Origin: Elysia chlorotica
Lineage: Eukaryota > Mollusca > Gastropoda > Plakobranchidae
Length of the DNA stretch: 64,000 bases
Direction: 5' to 3'
Assembly: GCA_003991915.1 (NCBI GenBank)
Contig: RQTK01000314.1
Location: forward strand, 339,175 to 403,174
This document shows positions 46,809-57,976 of the stretch, piece by piece. Every line of letters starts with the position of its first letter. Position 1 is the stretch's first letter. Made by a program: the position numbers and the translations under genes. Under the pieces are notes generated by a model. It saw only the letters and a program-made list of their open reading frames with translations. It searched no databases and was not told the origin of the DNA.

Positions 46809-47304
46809 ATCTTGAATCAGCAAATATTGTATATTATTGCAATTTATAATACTTTAAATTTTTCCAATCTAATGATGTGCTTGTTGTGATCCTTTATGAT
46901 AAATATTTGTTTGTGTGAAACATAGTGGGCAGCTATAGCCTCACATCATTTGTTTTATGAAGATCAAACGTGACCAACTTGGTCCCTAGATTAAGAAAAA
47001 AAAATAGCTTGTTTTTTGTGTGCAGTCTTTTTCTTGTGTAATTATGTAATAGCCTGAGATGAAGGAAAAGATAAGTGTCAAAACTCAAGTCAGCAAGTTA
47101 ATGATGGTAATAGTTCAATGTGAGGAGGTGGGCATGTTACTATTGTTAGATTTGGGGTGTACTTTTTAGTACAGAATTGGGATGGGACACAGCTTGCTGG
47201 CTTCAAATAGGATTCTTTATAGGCTTTTAGTACATGTATGTGAATCGTGTCTGTGATTCCTGAATTTGGGGGTTTCAGATTCCTTTTTTTTATATTTGAG
47301 GAGT

Positions 47305-47533
47305 GTTAATTGTTATGGACGGGTGCCAAGACTGGTGTCTGACAATTTCATGAGCTGCCACACATGAGACAGGGCGGTGAGACTTGGACTTTTGTCTCAG
47401 CTGCTCACATTACACTGACCCAACTAGTTACAGGGGACAAAATTGAACAAATAAACCTGCCGATCGTGGGGTTTGAACCGCAGACTTCCCGATCTCGAGA
47501 CCAACGCTCTACCACTTGAGTCAGTTAGCCCCA
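47305..47533 (-). mobile_element. SINE, second head type, after NAA40
   Basis: The inverted body (gacgggtgccaagactggtg) is followed by the linker acaaataaacctgccgatcg and a head with cgtggggtttgaaccgcaga and cgctctaccacttgagtcag. About 500 bp after the NAA40 stop. The surrounding 46,809-49,230 is otherwise AT-rich, except for an inverted repeat at 48636-48690 (gactatttagata / tatctaatagtc). Confidence 0.85.
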
Positions 47534-49239
47534 TGGTTAAACTTTTTGCTTGTGGACATTATAGGTTGGAAAATTGGCTGAATTATATTGGTTAAAGTAA
47601 AAAGAGAGGTGCTCCATCTTCACAAAAATGTAATTTAATTAAAAAACAAAGAACATCTGTCGTCATAACATTTATGTTTATGATCATTTATTCATTGTTT
47701 AACTTTGATATTTTCTGAGTTATTGAAAATAACAATTCTTTCAACGTTACTCTTTTTTATTATTAATTGAAATACACTTTAATTAAGTTGCATTATATGG
47801 AAATAATCCACATTGCTGTAATTTTATGACTGAATTATTTTTTTCTCTAGAAATTTTTTTTATTTGAATTTCGCAAAACTTGTATTACATGTAATTTTGT
47901 ATTGTATTTTGGTAAATACATGTACATATGTATTTTTGTTATTAAAATCTACATTAGCCCATGCGATTTAGGTTTCCAAGTCTTTCCAATACATTTATTA
48001 TCATTATTATTACATTTCATTATACATGTAAATCCACAGAGAAGAGGCTTCTCTATCCACCTAAGCATACTGTGGAATGCAAAATTTTAAGTAGACTGTA
48101 GAGACAAGAAAAGATTAAATTGAAACAATTTGTTGATTATAAAAGACATGCTTAGTGGGGTCTCAAGTAGACTTCAAGTACGTGCATCTGCAAAAATTTA
48201 TTTATAACCTTTTTTAATATCCATTTCAATCAATAGCTTGGGAACTCATTTATGTGCAGTCTTGTCAGTCTGGAAAATTTTTAAATCAAATAATTGGGGA
48301 GTTAAAATACAACTACATGTACAATTTTAATACTCAAATTGTTTAATTTCCCTATAAATCTGAAATACCATAAATCCTGTGCAATGCACTGTTTACCCCA
48401 TTGATAGATGATCCAATGTTTGGCTGCAAAGAGGGCATCAACTGCTCTTGAAGAAGTTAAAGCAAAATGACATCCTTAAATCCTAGAACATTTCGACCAT
48501 GAGAAAGGGTGTGACTCAGAAATACATAAAGAATTTAGAAGTGATGGATTCATACATGTAATTGAGTTGCTTGGTGAGATTTTTCTCTTGGCAGTGATTA
48601 TTCGGATAACAAATCTAAATAATAAAAACGGGTGGGGGTGGTTGACTATTTAGATAACGTGCTATCTAATAGTCTTAACCCCCCATGATTTAATTATTTG
48701 GATAACCTTTTTTCTAAATGGTGTAAAATTCCTTTGTTATTATTTCGAAGGGCCATTTTAAATTTCAGTAAGCCTACATTGTAGGGAAATGTCTGTATAC
48801 CTATATTTATTATGCTTGAAACAGACAAGATAGATCTTAAAGGAAGAAAAGAAAGATCATTAATTTTTAATCAACACGTAACTAAAATCAAAGATCTAGT
48901 TGTTGTTTTTTAAGTTTCATTTTCTTTTCTACCACAAATTGCTTCAAATTCTCCCCTCAGAAAACGATAGCTGTTCATTTTTGTAATAAAAGGAAATTTC
49001 ACAATGATCCTGATCTCTACAAAGGCCGCGGCCAAAAAATTCCTGTAAAAGAAGCAAAATTTTCAGGCGTTATATTTTACTAAAAACATTCTTTTTCCCC
49101 CACCTGAAATATCTGAAGAAAAAGTGTCAAAAAGCACTAAATATTATTAAAACTTTATCCGCGGAGTAGATAGTCCCTCCTCTACCTCCATCGCTCACTG
49201 ATAGTGGTTAGAAAACTGTTCTCTGTTGGATTCCAACCC

Positions 49240-49390
49240 ATGTTGCTGTGACCGGCTGAGACAGGAGTCATGGTATCCCCGCCCTGTCTCGTGTGTGGCA
49301 GCACATACAGTAGTCAGACGTCTGTCTTGGGGCCCGTCCACAATATAGCCTATATACTTCTGATGTTGGACGTTAAAACCAACTCAACCC
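49240..49390 (+). mobile_element. SINE body and tail, head missing
   Basis: It begins at tgctgtgaccggctgagaca and runs to the tail ttggacgttaaaaccaactc. It directly abuts the LINE RNase H fragment at 49391. Confidence 0.85.
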
Positions 49391-49790
49391 AGCCATGTTG
49401 GAATTGAAGGAAATGAAATGGCTGATGAGCTCGTCATGATCGGGCTTAAGTTGAACCTACTCACTCAAGTGCAGATGCCGGCACCAGATTCAAAGCCAAT
49501 TTATTGTAGTTGTACAGTTTATAAGACTAAGAGAAAATTGGAAATCGCGATGGAGCAATATGGCAAATAACAAATAACACTGTTTCGACCACATTTATGT
49601 CACTGTGCAGGAGTGTCTCAGGCTAGACGACGAGACCAGGTGGCACTCGATCGAGTCCGACTTGGACATTTTCATCTTACTCACGCCTTCTTATTGAATG
49701 ATATTGATAGATTAAGAGCCTCCACAGTGTCAAACCTGCAACTGTCAATTATCCATAAGTTACATTCTGGTTGACTGTCCGCTTTTTTAC
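49391..49790 (+). mobile_element. LINE fragment, RNase H C-terminal part
   Basis: It reads SHVGIEGNEMADELVMIGLK, then the later block RRDQVALDRVRLGHFHLTHA. HVGIEGNEMADELA is the diagnostic end of the RNase H domain of Jockey/I-type LINEs. It has frame breaks. The same element occurs on the minus strand at 59400-60100 ([16 protein letters not shown]). Confidence 0.85.
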
Positions 49791-49977
49791 TGGGAAAGAA
49801 ATCTGTACTTGGCTTACGGGCCACCAGAGAGCAGCGCCAACTTTACTCTTTACATGTCTTACTCTTATTTTTTTTTTTTTAATTTCTGCAGTTGATGGCC
49901 AGTATGAAGCTCTCAAAGCTATGTTTTTGGCCTGTCGCAAAGGTAGGCGGCCAAATCTGCCATGTGACATCCACATG

Positions 49978-50035
49978 GATAATCATCACCATCATAACCA
50001 TCATCATCATCACCACCACCCCCACCCCCACCACC

Positions 50036-50067
<32 letters not shown>

Positions 50068-50075
50068 CATCATAT
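49978..50075. repeat. (CAT)n microsatellite
   Basis: CAT/CAC triplets with an internal CCCCCA stretch. The poly-His frame is an artefact. Confidence 0.9.
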
Positions 50076-50124
50076 AAAATGTCTGGAATGTCCTGAGTAC
50101 GATGAGTGGTCGTACTAAAGTAAA

Positions 50125-52015
50125 AAGAAAGAGGGAACTAAGTTAAACTGTTAGAAACATGCAAATGAACTGTATGAATTCTATGCAAGGTTTGACTTTC
50201 ACGACTTTAACTTTAAGAGGGCAAGGGGTGAAAGGGTGAGTGCATTAAGCGAAAGGTTGTTGAATGAAAGGGAAAGAATATATGTTTCAAATGAGGACGT
50301 TTTAAAATCGCTAAAAGGAATAAAAACCAAATAAAGTGGCAGAACCTGACGGTGTGATGCCTAATGTATTAAAATTGTGCGTAGATAAACTATACATTTA
50401 CTATTCTGTCTTATATTTTTAATTAACTCTTACAAACTGTCGGATTCCACGGGCGTGGAAAACATCTCACATTGTTTCCGTTCCTAAGAAAGCAAATATT
50501 AAATGTATGAATGAACTACGCCCTGTGGCGTTCGCATCGTGTTTTATGAAAGTTTTCGAAAGGTGTGTTTTGTCTCACTTAGATCCCATTGTTAATAAGT
50601 TCATGCACCCTTTCCAGTTTGCTTATTGACCTAAGAGAGCTGTAGACGACGCCATTTTACATTTAATCCTCATTTGGAAAAACCGTGTTCTTTCTTTCGC
50701 CTTACGCTCTGCGATTTTTTTTTTGGTGTTTCCAACACAATAAAACATCATTATTTTACTTTGTGACAAACTTATTTCCTACAACACATTCGCATCTACT
50801 ATTCTTTGGATACCTGACCTCTCGACCTCAGCTGGTACGACTTAGCCATTCCACTATCTCAGAAATTGTTATGACGGACACAGGAGCACCACAAGGCACA
50901 GTGCTTTCACCTCTTCTTTTCTCTATTTTCACACCAGACTGTAGACCGACACACACCAGCTGCATCACTGACTGACGACAATAATAATGATTGAATGAAT
51001 GAAGAGGTGAGCACTTTTGTTGAATGGTGTGAGCGCATCTATCTAATTTTGAACGTCGATAAGACTACAGAAATGATCATAGATTTCAGGAAAAATCCGA
51101 GCTTGGTTAGTAATATAGCCATAATTGTATAAACGATAAGACAGTAGAGCGCGTAGACTCATTTAAACACCTTGGTCTAGCTCTTGATAGTAAACTTAAT
51201 TGGAATCAAAACACAGAAAATAAGTTATCATTAAAAAAAAACTTAGACCACGCATGTACTGCCTAAGAAAACTTAAATCTTTTTATGTCCATGAAATGTT
51301 GTTACAAATATTTTACACATCCATTCTTACCACTACCAGTGTTCTGACCGTTGGCATCTCATGTTGGGGTGGACATTTGACAAAAAAGGACAAAGCCAAA
51401 TTAGACAAAATTATTAATAAAGCAGATGGGGTGGTTGGGGGACAACAAGACGAGGTTGACACACTTTGTAAACAACGCACTGAGAACAAGGCGAAACAGA
51501 CACAACAGCCGTCCTCTTCATGACGATTTGGACAGTAGACTTTTACAGAGTGGAATAGTTAGGATGCCGAGGGCCAGAACCAACAGATACAGAAATTCTT
51601 TTTTGCCTCGATCTATATCTTTAAAAAATGAACATTTTATTAGACAATGATTTTTTACATCATTCTTAATTATAATTGAATAGAATACTTCTATTTAAAA
51701 GTATCTATGTTTAAATTTACTCATGCATTTTGTAGCCTACGTGTGTATTAATTTTTTATGTATAATTTATAACGTTTACACAATATAAGATTTTTCTTAT
51801 ACATACATTCAGTAACTCGAGCTGTGATATTGTCATATTATGGTGTATTTAGTATGTATAATAGGCCTACATGTATTTATTAATCTTGATGTCGAAATTT
51901 TACCTTTTTATTTTCATATCTTTGTAAACTTTATTTTTTGTTGTTGTATGAAGATAGTGTACTTTAATTTCCCCTTGAGGGATGAATAAAGATAACTGTT
52001 TTGTGTATTCTGTAA
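50125..52015 (+). mobile_element. Decayed LINE, Rex1/CR1-like reverse transcriptase
   Basis: Pieces in order on the plus strand: LYEFYARFDFHDFNF (about 50170), VPKKANIKCMNELRPVAFAS (about 50480), TDTGAPQGTVLSPLLFS (50876-50926), TFVEWCERIYLILNVDKTTE (about 51015), VDSFKHLGLALDSKLNWNQN, and RMYCLRKLKSFYVHEMLLQI with SCWGGHL. These are RT motifs in normal order. Several stops and frame changes and deletions, including around the YxDD region, show it is dead. It ends with aataaagataactg and has no endonuclease domain, so it is 5' truncated. Confidence 0.85.
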
Positions 52016-52960
52016 CTTCAGGCAGATAAGGAACGGATTTCTCTTAATCTTATTTCAAACGGTGCCTGTAACTGTCAGAGAACAGAGACTGCAGAAGTGA
52101 GACGGCTGAAGAGGAGACTAAAAATTGTTAAAGAACGCATTCGTGTAATGAAACTGGAGGCTGATGTGGATAAGACTTAAGAGCAGAGTCCTCTCTAGAG
52201 AAAAGATGTTCTGCCCTAAGAAAGCTATTCTTAATGTAAAGTCGGAACATTTTGACTTGAAAGATAAAGTTCATTCTTATAATCTATATATATATCTAAA
52301 TTGTGTTCTAACTCTAAGGAAAATGAGAAAAGTGGGGGTAGTGGGGGTTCCTAAAACGCTTTTACTAATGATGTAAGAAGAACTGCTATTTCTTTAATTT
52401 GTGATGCTGGTGTTCCTGCAGCCAAAGTTGGCTTACCGTGTGCTCAGGCTGCTATTAATATGGGTGACGAGGATTTACTTTTAAGCAATCTTTAAGTCGC
52501 CCAATCTCTTGTTAATAATGATTATGCCACGCTCCATGGTGATGGAACTTCTAGAGATGGAAAGAAGATTGTTGGTGAGTAACTTTCTCTTTCTGGTTAC
52601 TCTACACTTTATTTGGGCTTTGTCTCAGTAGCCACAGAGGATGTCTGTAATTTGCTTTATATTATGTACTTAGTTTTATGTTCAAGAGGCTTTCCAATTG
52701 TTTATCTGAACTTACTTGTGTTGATACCGAAACACTATTGATGGAATTATTATCTAAAATAAAGTGCACTGTGGCTGATCGTGCTGCAGTCATTAAGCTG
52801 TTTTCAATTGAAAAGGAAGCAGACAAAGCACTTGGACGTGACAAGAATGAAAAGCTTAGAGAATCTTTTAAGGAATCTGAAACTGCAACAAAACATCTGA
52901 TAAGGTTAGCTTGTGACTGTTTGGGTCCACGTGGTGATGAAAAAAGTAGGTGTCGTCTGG
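52016..52960 (+). pseudogene. Decayed coding remnant of unknown family
   Basis: Protein-like text in shifting frames: RTETAEVRRLKRRLKIVKER (about 52080), ICDAGVPAAKVGLPCAQAAI, VNNDYATLHGDGTSRDGKK (about 52512), then MFKRLSNCLSELTCVDTETL, LMELLSKIKCTVADRAAVIK and GRDKNEKLRESFKE (52678-52965). The order resembles a large uncharacterised family repeated in mollusc and cnidarian genomes (a basic coiled coil followed by a domain with LxxDGTS). That recollection is unverified. It is probably mobile-element cargo, since LINE debris lies on both sides. Confidence 0.45.
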
Positions 52961-52969
52961 ATTGGTTTG

Positions 52970-52990
52970 TACTACTACTACTACTACTAT

Positions 52991-53035
<45 letters not shown>

Positions 53036-53172
53036 GACTACAACGACTACTACTACTACTTCTACTACTACTACTACTACTACTACAATAATAATAATAA
53101 TAACAACAACGGCGACGACGACGACGATAATAATGATGCTGGTGGTGGTGGTGGTGGTGGTGATGATGATGG
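52970..53172. repeat. (ACT)n, (AAT)n and (GGT)n microsatellites
   Basis: ACT triplets at 52971-53087, then AAT/AAC, GAC and GGT triplets. They sit exactly between the remnant at 52016 and the LINE tail at 53185. Confidence 0.92.
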
Positions 53173-53184
53173 TACCAATATCTA

Positions 53185-53458
53185 AAAAAGATTCGAGTAA
53201 CAACTGCAGTACGTCAACACTTCTTCTCTTTGAGAGTGACAAACACCTGGAACAGCCTACCAGAGGACATTGTAAATGCAGCTTCAAGAATCGAATTGAC
53301 AAATTGTGGAAGGACCACATACCTTGGGAGAGCACATGAAGTAATACTAAAATGGACAGAGGCAGAGACAACAAGAACGGGCAAAAGACCATGAGGCCTA
53401 ACAACACCCGAAATAATAATAATATAAAAAAAAAAAATAATAATAATAATAACAATAG
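53185..53458 (+). mobile_element. LINE 3' end fragment with (AAT)n tail
   Basis: It reads VRQHFFSLRVTNTWNSLPED then IVNAAS. After a frame change, SFKNRIDKLWKDH follows. Together these are the RxxFFSxRVxxxWNSLP...SFKxRLDKxW signature of LINE polyprotein ends. It ends in AAT repeats at about 53410-53455. It is a different family from the element at 50125. Confidence 0.8.
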
Positions 53459-53459
53459 A

Positions 53460-56400
53460 TCGCAATTTAGAAGTTAATAAAAGAGAGCACCGGTGTCATT
53501 ATTTTCCTATTTTTATAAAATTGCTCAACATTGGTAGTTCCTGCCCCCCCTTTGTTCTGTCCGCCCACCCTATACAACCCCACACCGCGAGCTCGCGCAT
53601 ATGCCGCGGAGAGGGGCCGCCATTTTTCTGAGCGATCTAGTGCTATTATTAATAGAAATCTATGTTTTGTACTCGAACTTCAGTTTCTGTACGAATGCAC
53701 ATCTTGGGCCTTGCCCATCGTGTCATCCTTTTCATGCAATGCAACTGTCTCGATCATTAGTTTTCTTTAGATTAGAACTACTACCACGAATGTTGACATT
53801 TTTTTCTACTGAGATTAATACATTGTATTCCATGTGCCAGGGAGACGTAGCCGCATAAGGACTCGTCAGGGAAACCTCAGTAGGAGTAGGAGACCTTAAA
53901 TCCCGGATAGAGCTCTCTCTCTCTCTCTAGAATCATAATTAAAAAGGAGACTATCATGTTTTCATTGATAGATTTAGGTAAAAATGGTAATTTTTGTTAC
54001 ATCTGAAATTTCTTTGAAATGTTTAAGATAAACCTTGCTTAAGATTAACTTCTGGACTGGTTGCAAGTAGTTTTTCTGAGGTGGATTCCACTGTACATGT
54101 AAAATGTATTGAGTTAACAAAATTAAGGCTGGAGAGCAAAGGGGGGGGGGGGAGAAAGGGTAATTTAATTTAAAAAAATGGAATCTCTAGTAATGGTAAT
54201 AATTTGTTGAAACAATAGACTTTACAAGGAGTCACATTCCTTTATGTTTGCAAGCTGGTGGGCACATGTCAATACATTGTCGTTGTATCATACATGATTA
54301 TGTTGGTGACTAGTGACTGAAATTTTACTGCTTTTGTAAAATTCAGGAACCAACTTTGTGATGGGATGTGCACATGATATTCATGTGAGACTAACAACTC
54401 TACCGTGGATATGCTCATTCTTGGTTGATAAATTTGGCGCCCCCCAAAATAGAGTCAACTCAAACTGGGAAAAGGCAACTCCACTCTGTGTGAATATTAA
54501 AATTCCTAGCTCTGTTTTACTTTCAAAGATATTTTTTGCATTATTAGCCTTGAATGCAACTAAAAAAAACAACAATAAAATTAAAGAATGACCAGTTAAA
54601 ACCTCATAAAACATTTTGATCATTCGAATTTCTCACAAACCGAATTTTTAAAGAGAATTACAGGATTAAAAAAAAACAACAACATTTCAGCAGTAGCCAT
54701 CTTTTCTGTTTCATTTCAAAATGTGATATTCAGTATCAGAGTAAGTCATTGTTTTCTTTCTATAGCAATCTTCTCCCAACCACATTTCCTAAAAGCAGGT
54801 CTTGGGAAGAATTTTGACTGCAGCTTGACAGATAGTAGGGTTATTTTTATAATGCCTATGGGTGATGCCACCTAAGCATTAAGAGAATTAAAAATGAAAG
54901 ACTTTGCATTATGAGTCCGATCCTGACAGAACCAAAGATGAAAAAATAACCTATTTTCTTGAACAATTTTGTTCATTTGAAATTCAAATAATCATATTTC
55001 TGTTTTTTTTTAAGGTGTCTAATTTAGATGATGAAAATGTAATTCCTCTGCCTCAAAGCCAAAATCGATCTGTAATGACACTATGTAACGAGACAGTTGT
55101 TAATTGCCTTAATCTTTATAGCAAGTATTAGCTGCTTAATTAAATACAATAGATCTCAGACATAAAGCATTAGAAGGTATGTAGATGGGTCGTATTACAC
55201 TATTACGTCAAGACCTAAAGGCATAAAGAACACCAAAGTTTACTCAATAAGAAATGCTGTAAATTCTTTTACACCTGGTACGGTACTATCCTCTCATTTA
55301 ACATACAAATGTAGAAATGAATCATGCTTTTCTGCAGAATATTATATACGTATAATGATTATATATTATTAATCATTATTAAATGATTTTATAGCAGAGA
55401 AAAAGTAAGATAAATCTAGAAGCTATGAATGTGTCTTGGATAGATGAAATAAAAGGGGCTTTAATCATGGCAAAGTGGTTTGGAAGATCACTTTCCTCTT
55501 TGAAAAAAACCCTTGTATTTGCTTCTTGATACCAATGTTTTTTTTCAGATCAGAGGAATGTGAAATGTGAAAACCGAGTTTTTCTTTACTGTGATGCCGA
55601 ACACACATCAAGCAAGCTTGATATGAATTCTCTCTAAATCTAAACAACTCTTAAGTCTCCATGAGCATGGTACATCATCACTTCCAAGGTCCAAATACAG
55701 TGTTAATAAAGGGGAAATAACTGAATATAACTAAAGATCATTGGAACAACTGAAATCCAAAAATTAAAATCAATTTGGCAAACGTTATACTTGTAGTTAT
55801 TGCCAAAAATGATTTAACAACTTAAAAAACAACAACACACACAGGTAAAACCATGTATCTGTCATGCAGTTTGGTAAATATTTATAGATGTTTGCTATGT
55901 GATGCAGACATGATACACATGTACTTATAAATAAAATGTTATCAAGTTATAAATGAAAACACAAGCCTGAATCTTATAACAAGAGACACCTCATTTTATT
56001 ATATTTTCTGAAATATCAGCATAAATAATGAGCAGCAGTATGGTTAACGGTTAGAGAAAAAAAAGAAAACAATGTGGGATATTATTATAGAATACAATTA
56101 TTGAAAACAAAAAACCAATGAGATGAAAAATTGGGGTTGTTCAAATTTTGATACATTATATTCTTATATTTTAATCATGGTTAGTTCCTTGCCTAAGCAT
56201 TTGAATTTCTGCCATCCTCCTACCAATGATGTACACTGTATCATTTGATTTACACTATTCATTATTTGAAATAAGAAAGGTATGTTAGTTTCAAAACAAA
56301 ATACAAGAAAAAACATTTCATTAAATACTGGTAACCAATTAAAAAAAGAGTAAAATTAGACATTTGTATAAAAATAAAACTAATGTTTTCAGCATGCAGC

Positions 56401-57880
56401 TTTCTTCTGTTTCAGTATAATTAGAATAAGAATAACTCTGCCTTCAAAAGGAAAAACAAATCTGCTTTCATGTATTTCATTAAATCCCTTTGCCATTCTA
56501 AGTCTGAGTAGTCCTGATTTTTAGTATGGTAGTATGGTATCATTAACTTAGGATCCATAGAGAAGCAAATGCCAAAATGAAAAAATTGTTGGAGTAACAT
56601 ATATCATGCAAAATAAAGGATCACAATAGGGAGTATTTCATTAACATTTATTACATTTTTAAAAATTAATAAAAAGCAAGATAATGGATGAAATTCAAAA
56701 CCACACCACACTAAAGGTTTAAAATCATATCTTACTACAAGATTAAAAAAAAAAAAAAAGATATGTATCTCCCTCATTAAAATTCTCCTTCAAGCCAAAT
56801 TAGCTGCTTTGGAAACCTTTCAATAGGATGCTCGTCCAATATGAAAAAGAAACAAAATAACAACCAACAAAAAAAATAGTTTTACAACAAATCGCTTTTT
56901 CTTTCTTTGACATATAGTATTTAATCTTGATGAAGTTTTTCTTTAACCAATATCACACAAAAATTGATTTCAAGGGGCCGTATTCATGTGAAGGCCTAGG
57001 CCTAAAAACCAGACAAAACTTACGTCTGAAATTTAAATTTAGTCTCCGACCTATTCATGGGAATTTCCTAGTACTAAATTTTGATGCAAGTTTACACATG
57101 CGCCGAGGCAGAACTAAGGGGTAAATATTGGTTGCAACTGCAAGTGCATCTAAAGCCTATGAAAAATCAATTAATGACCTCTGTGTTGTTTTAGTAATAT
57201 TTTAGTTGTTTTATAGTTTAATTTTACCATTTCGCCACACCTAATAGGACAATCACGCATTTTAAAGCTTTTTCACATTTTAGATCTACATTAAGAGAGT
57301 AGGTCAAAGGAAATGTTCCATCCAGTAGTTCATAAGATTAATACGGACCAAGGCCTTTTCCTCGTGTAAAAAACATTGTAAATTTTTTTTTGTGAGTCTA
57401 TTTTGTGATGCAACCAACTACAAATATAAGCTTTGACCTAGAGCCCTCTTAACATTGAAAAACTACTTCATAATTATATTAACCTTTTGTTTTTATATGG
57501 AAAAGATTATCTCTGACACTAAAGAGCATTTCTTCAACTACAAATATCTGAAAAAGTCCTAAATCTAACTAGTGCCTGATTCACCTTGGGTTGCTTTACA
57601 TATATGTATATGACAAGGAGTTCATAATAAAAATTTGAGTTCGAAAAAAATTAAAAATTGAGAAGTCAACTTCAATAAAGAATAAAAACAAAATGATAAG
57701 TATAAGCAGTTAAAAATTATGTTTATAAAAGTCACACTATTACATTTAAAAACTTAATTTGCTTTTTTTCAATGCCAACAAGAATATCACTACTGTGAAT
57801 GTGATCACTTCTTTAAGGATAAGTCTTGTATCATGTTTTGCCAGACACTATAATTTGTAAGAGGGGACTTCCAACAGCAC
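53460..57880. other. AT-rich stretch, no gene recognised
   Basis: Possibly the 3' untranslated region and flank of adenylosuccinate synthetase (minus strand) on its right side. A MITE-like motif (ggggccgtattcatgtgaag, with acctattcatgggaa later) is at 56975-57065. Open frames such as 54904-55131 show no recognisable domain. Confidence 0.4.
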
Positions 57881-57923
57881 TCCAGGGGGTAGAATCCAAA
57901 AAGAAGTTTTCTCAAGCCCACAA

Positions 57924-57976
57924 TCACGAACATGGAATGATAGAATCTCTATCCTTGCCCACTCCTACCCACTTCA
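57924..57976 (-). CDS. ADSS2: Adenylosuccinate synthetase terminal exon, distal copy
   Basis: On the minus strand the acceptor ctctttattgtttcag is followed by TG AAG TGG GTA and so on, giving [16 protein letters not shown] and TGA. It is identical to the proximal copy 154 bp upstream. Using this copy instead of the other changes only the 3' UTR. Confidence 0.85.

Noticed and set aside
49887-49950. Exon-like segment VDGQYEALKAMFLACRK with acceptor and donor
   Set aside because: Good ag and gt borders, but no family match, no partner exons, and it lies in LINE debris before a CAT repeat. Not listed as a gene.
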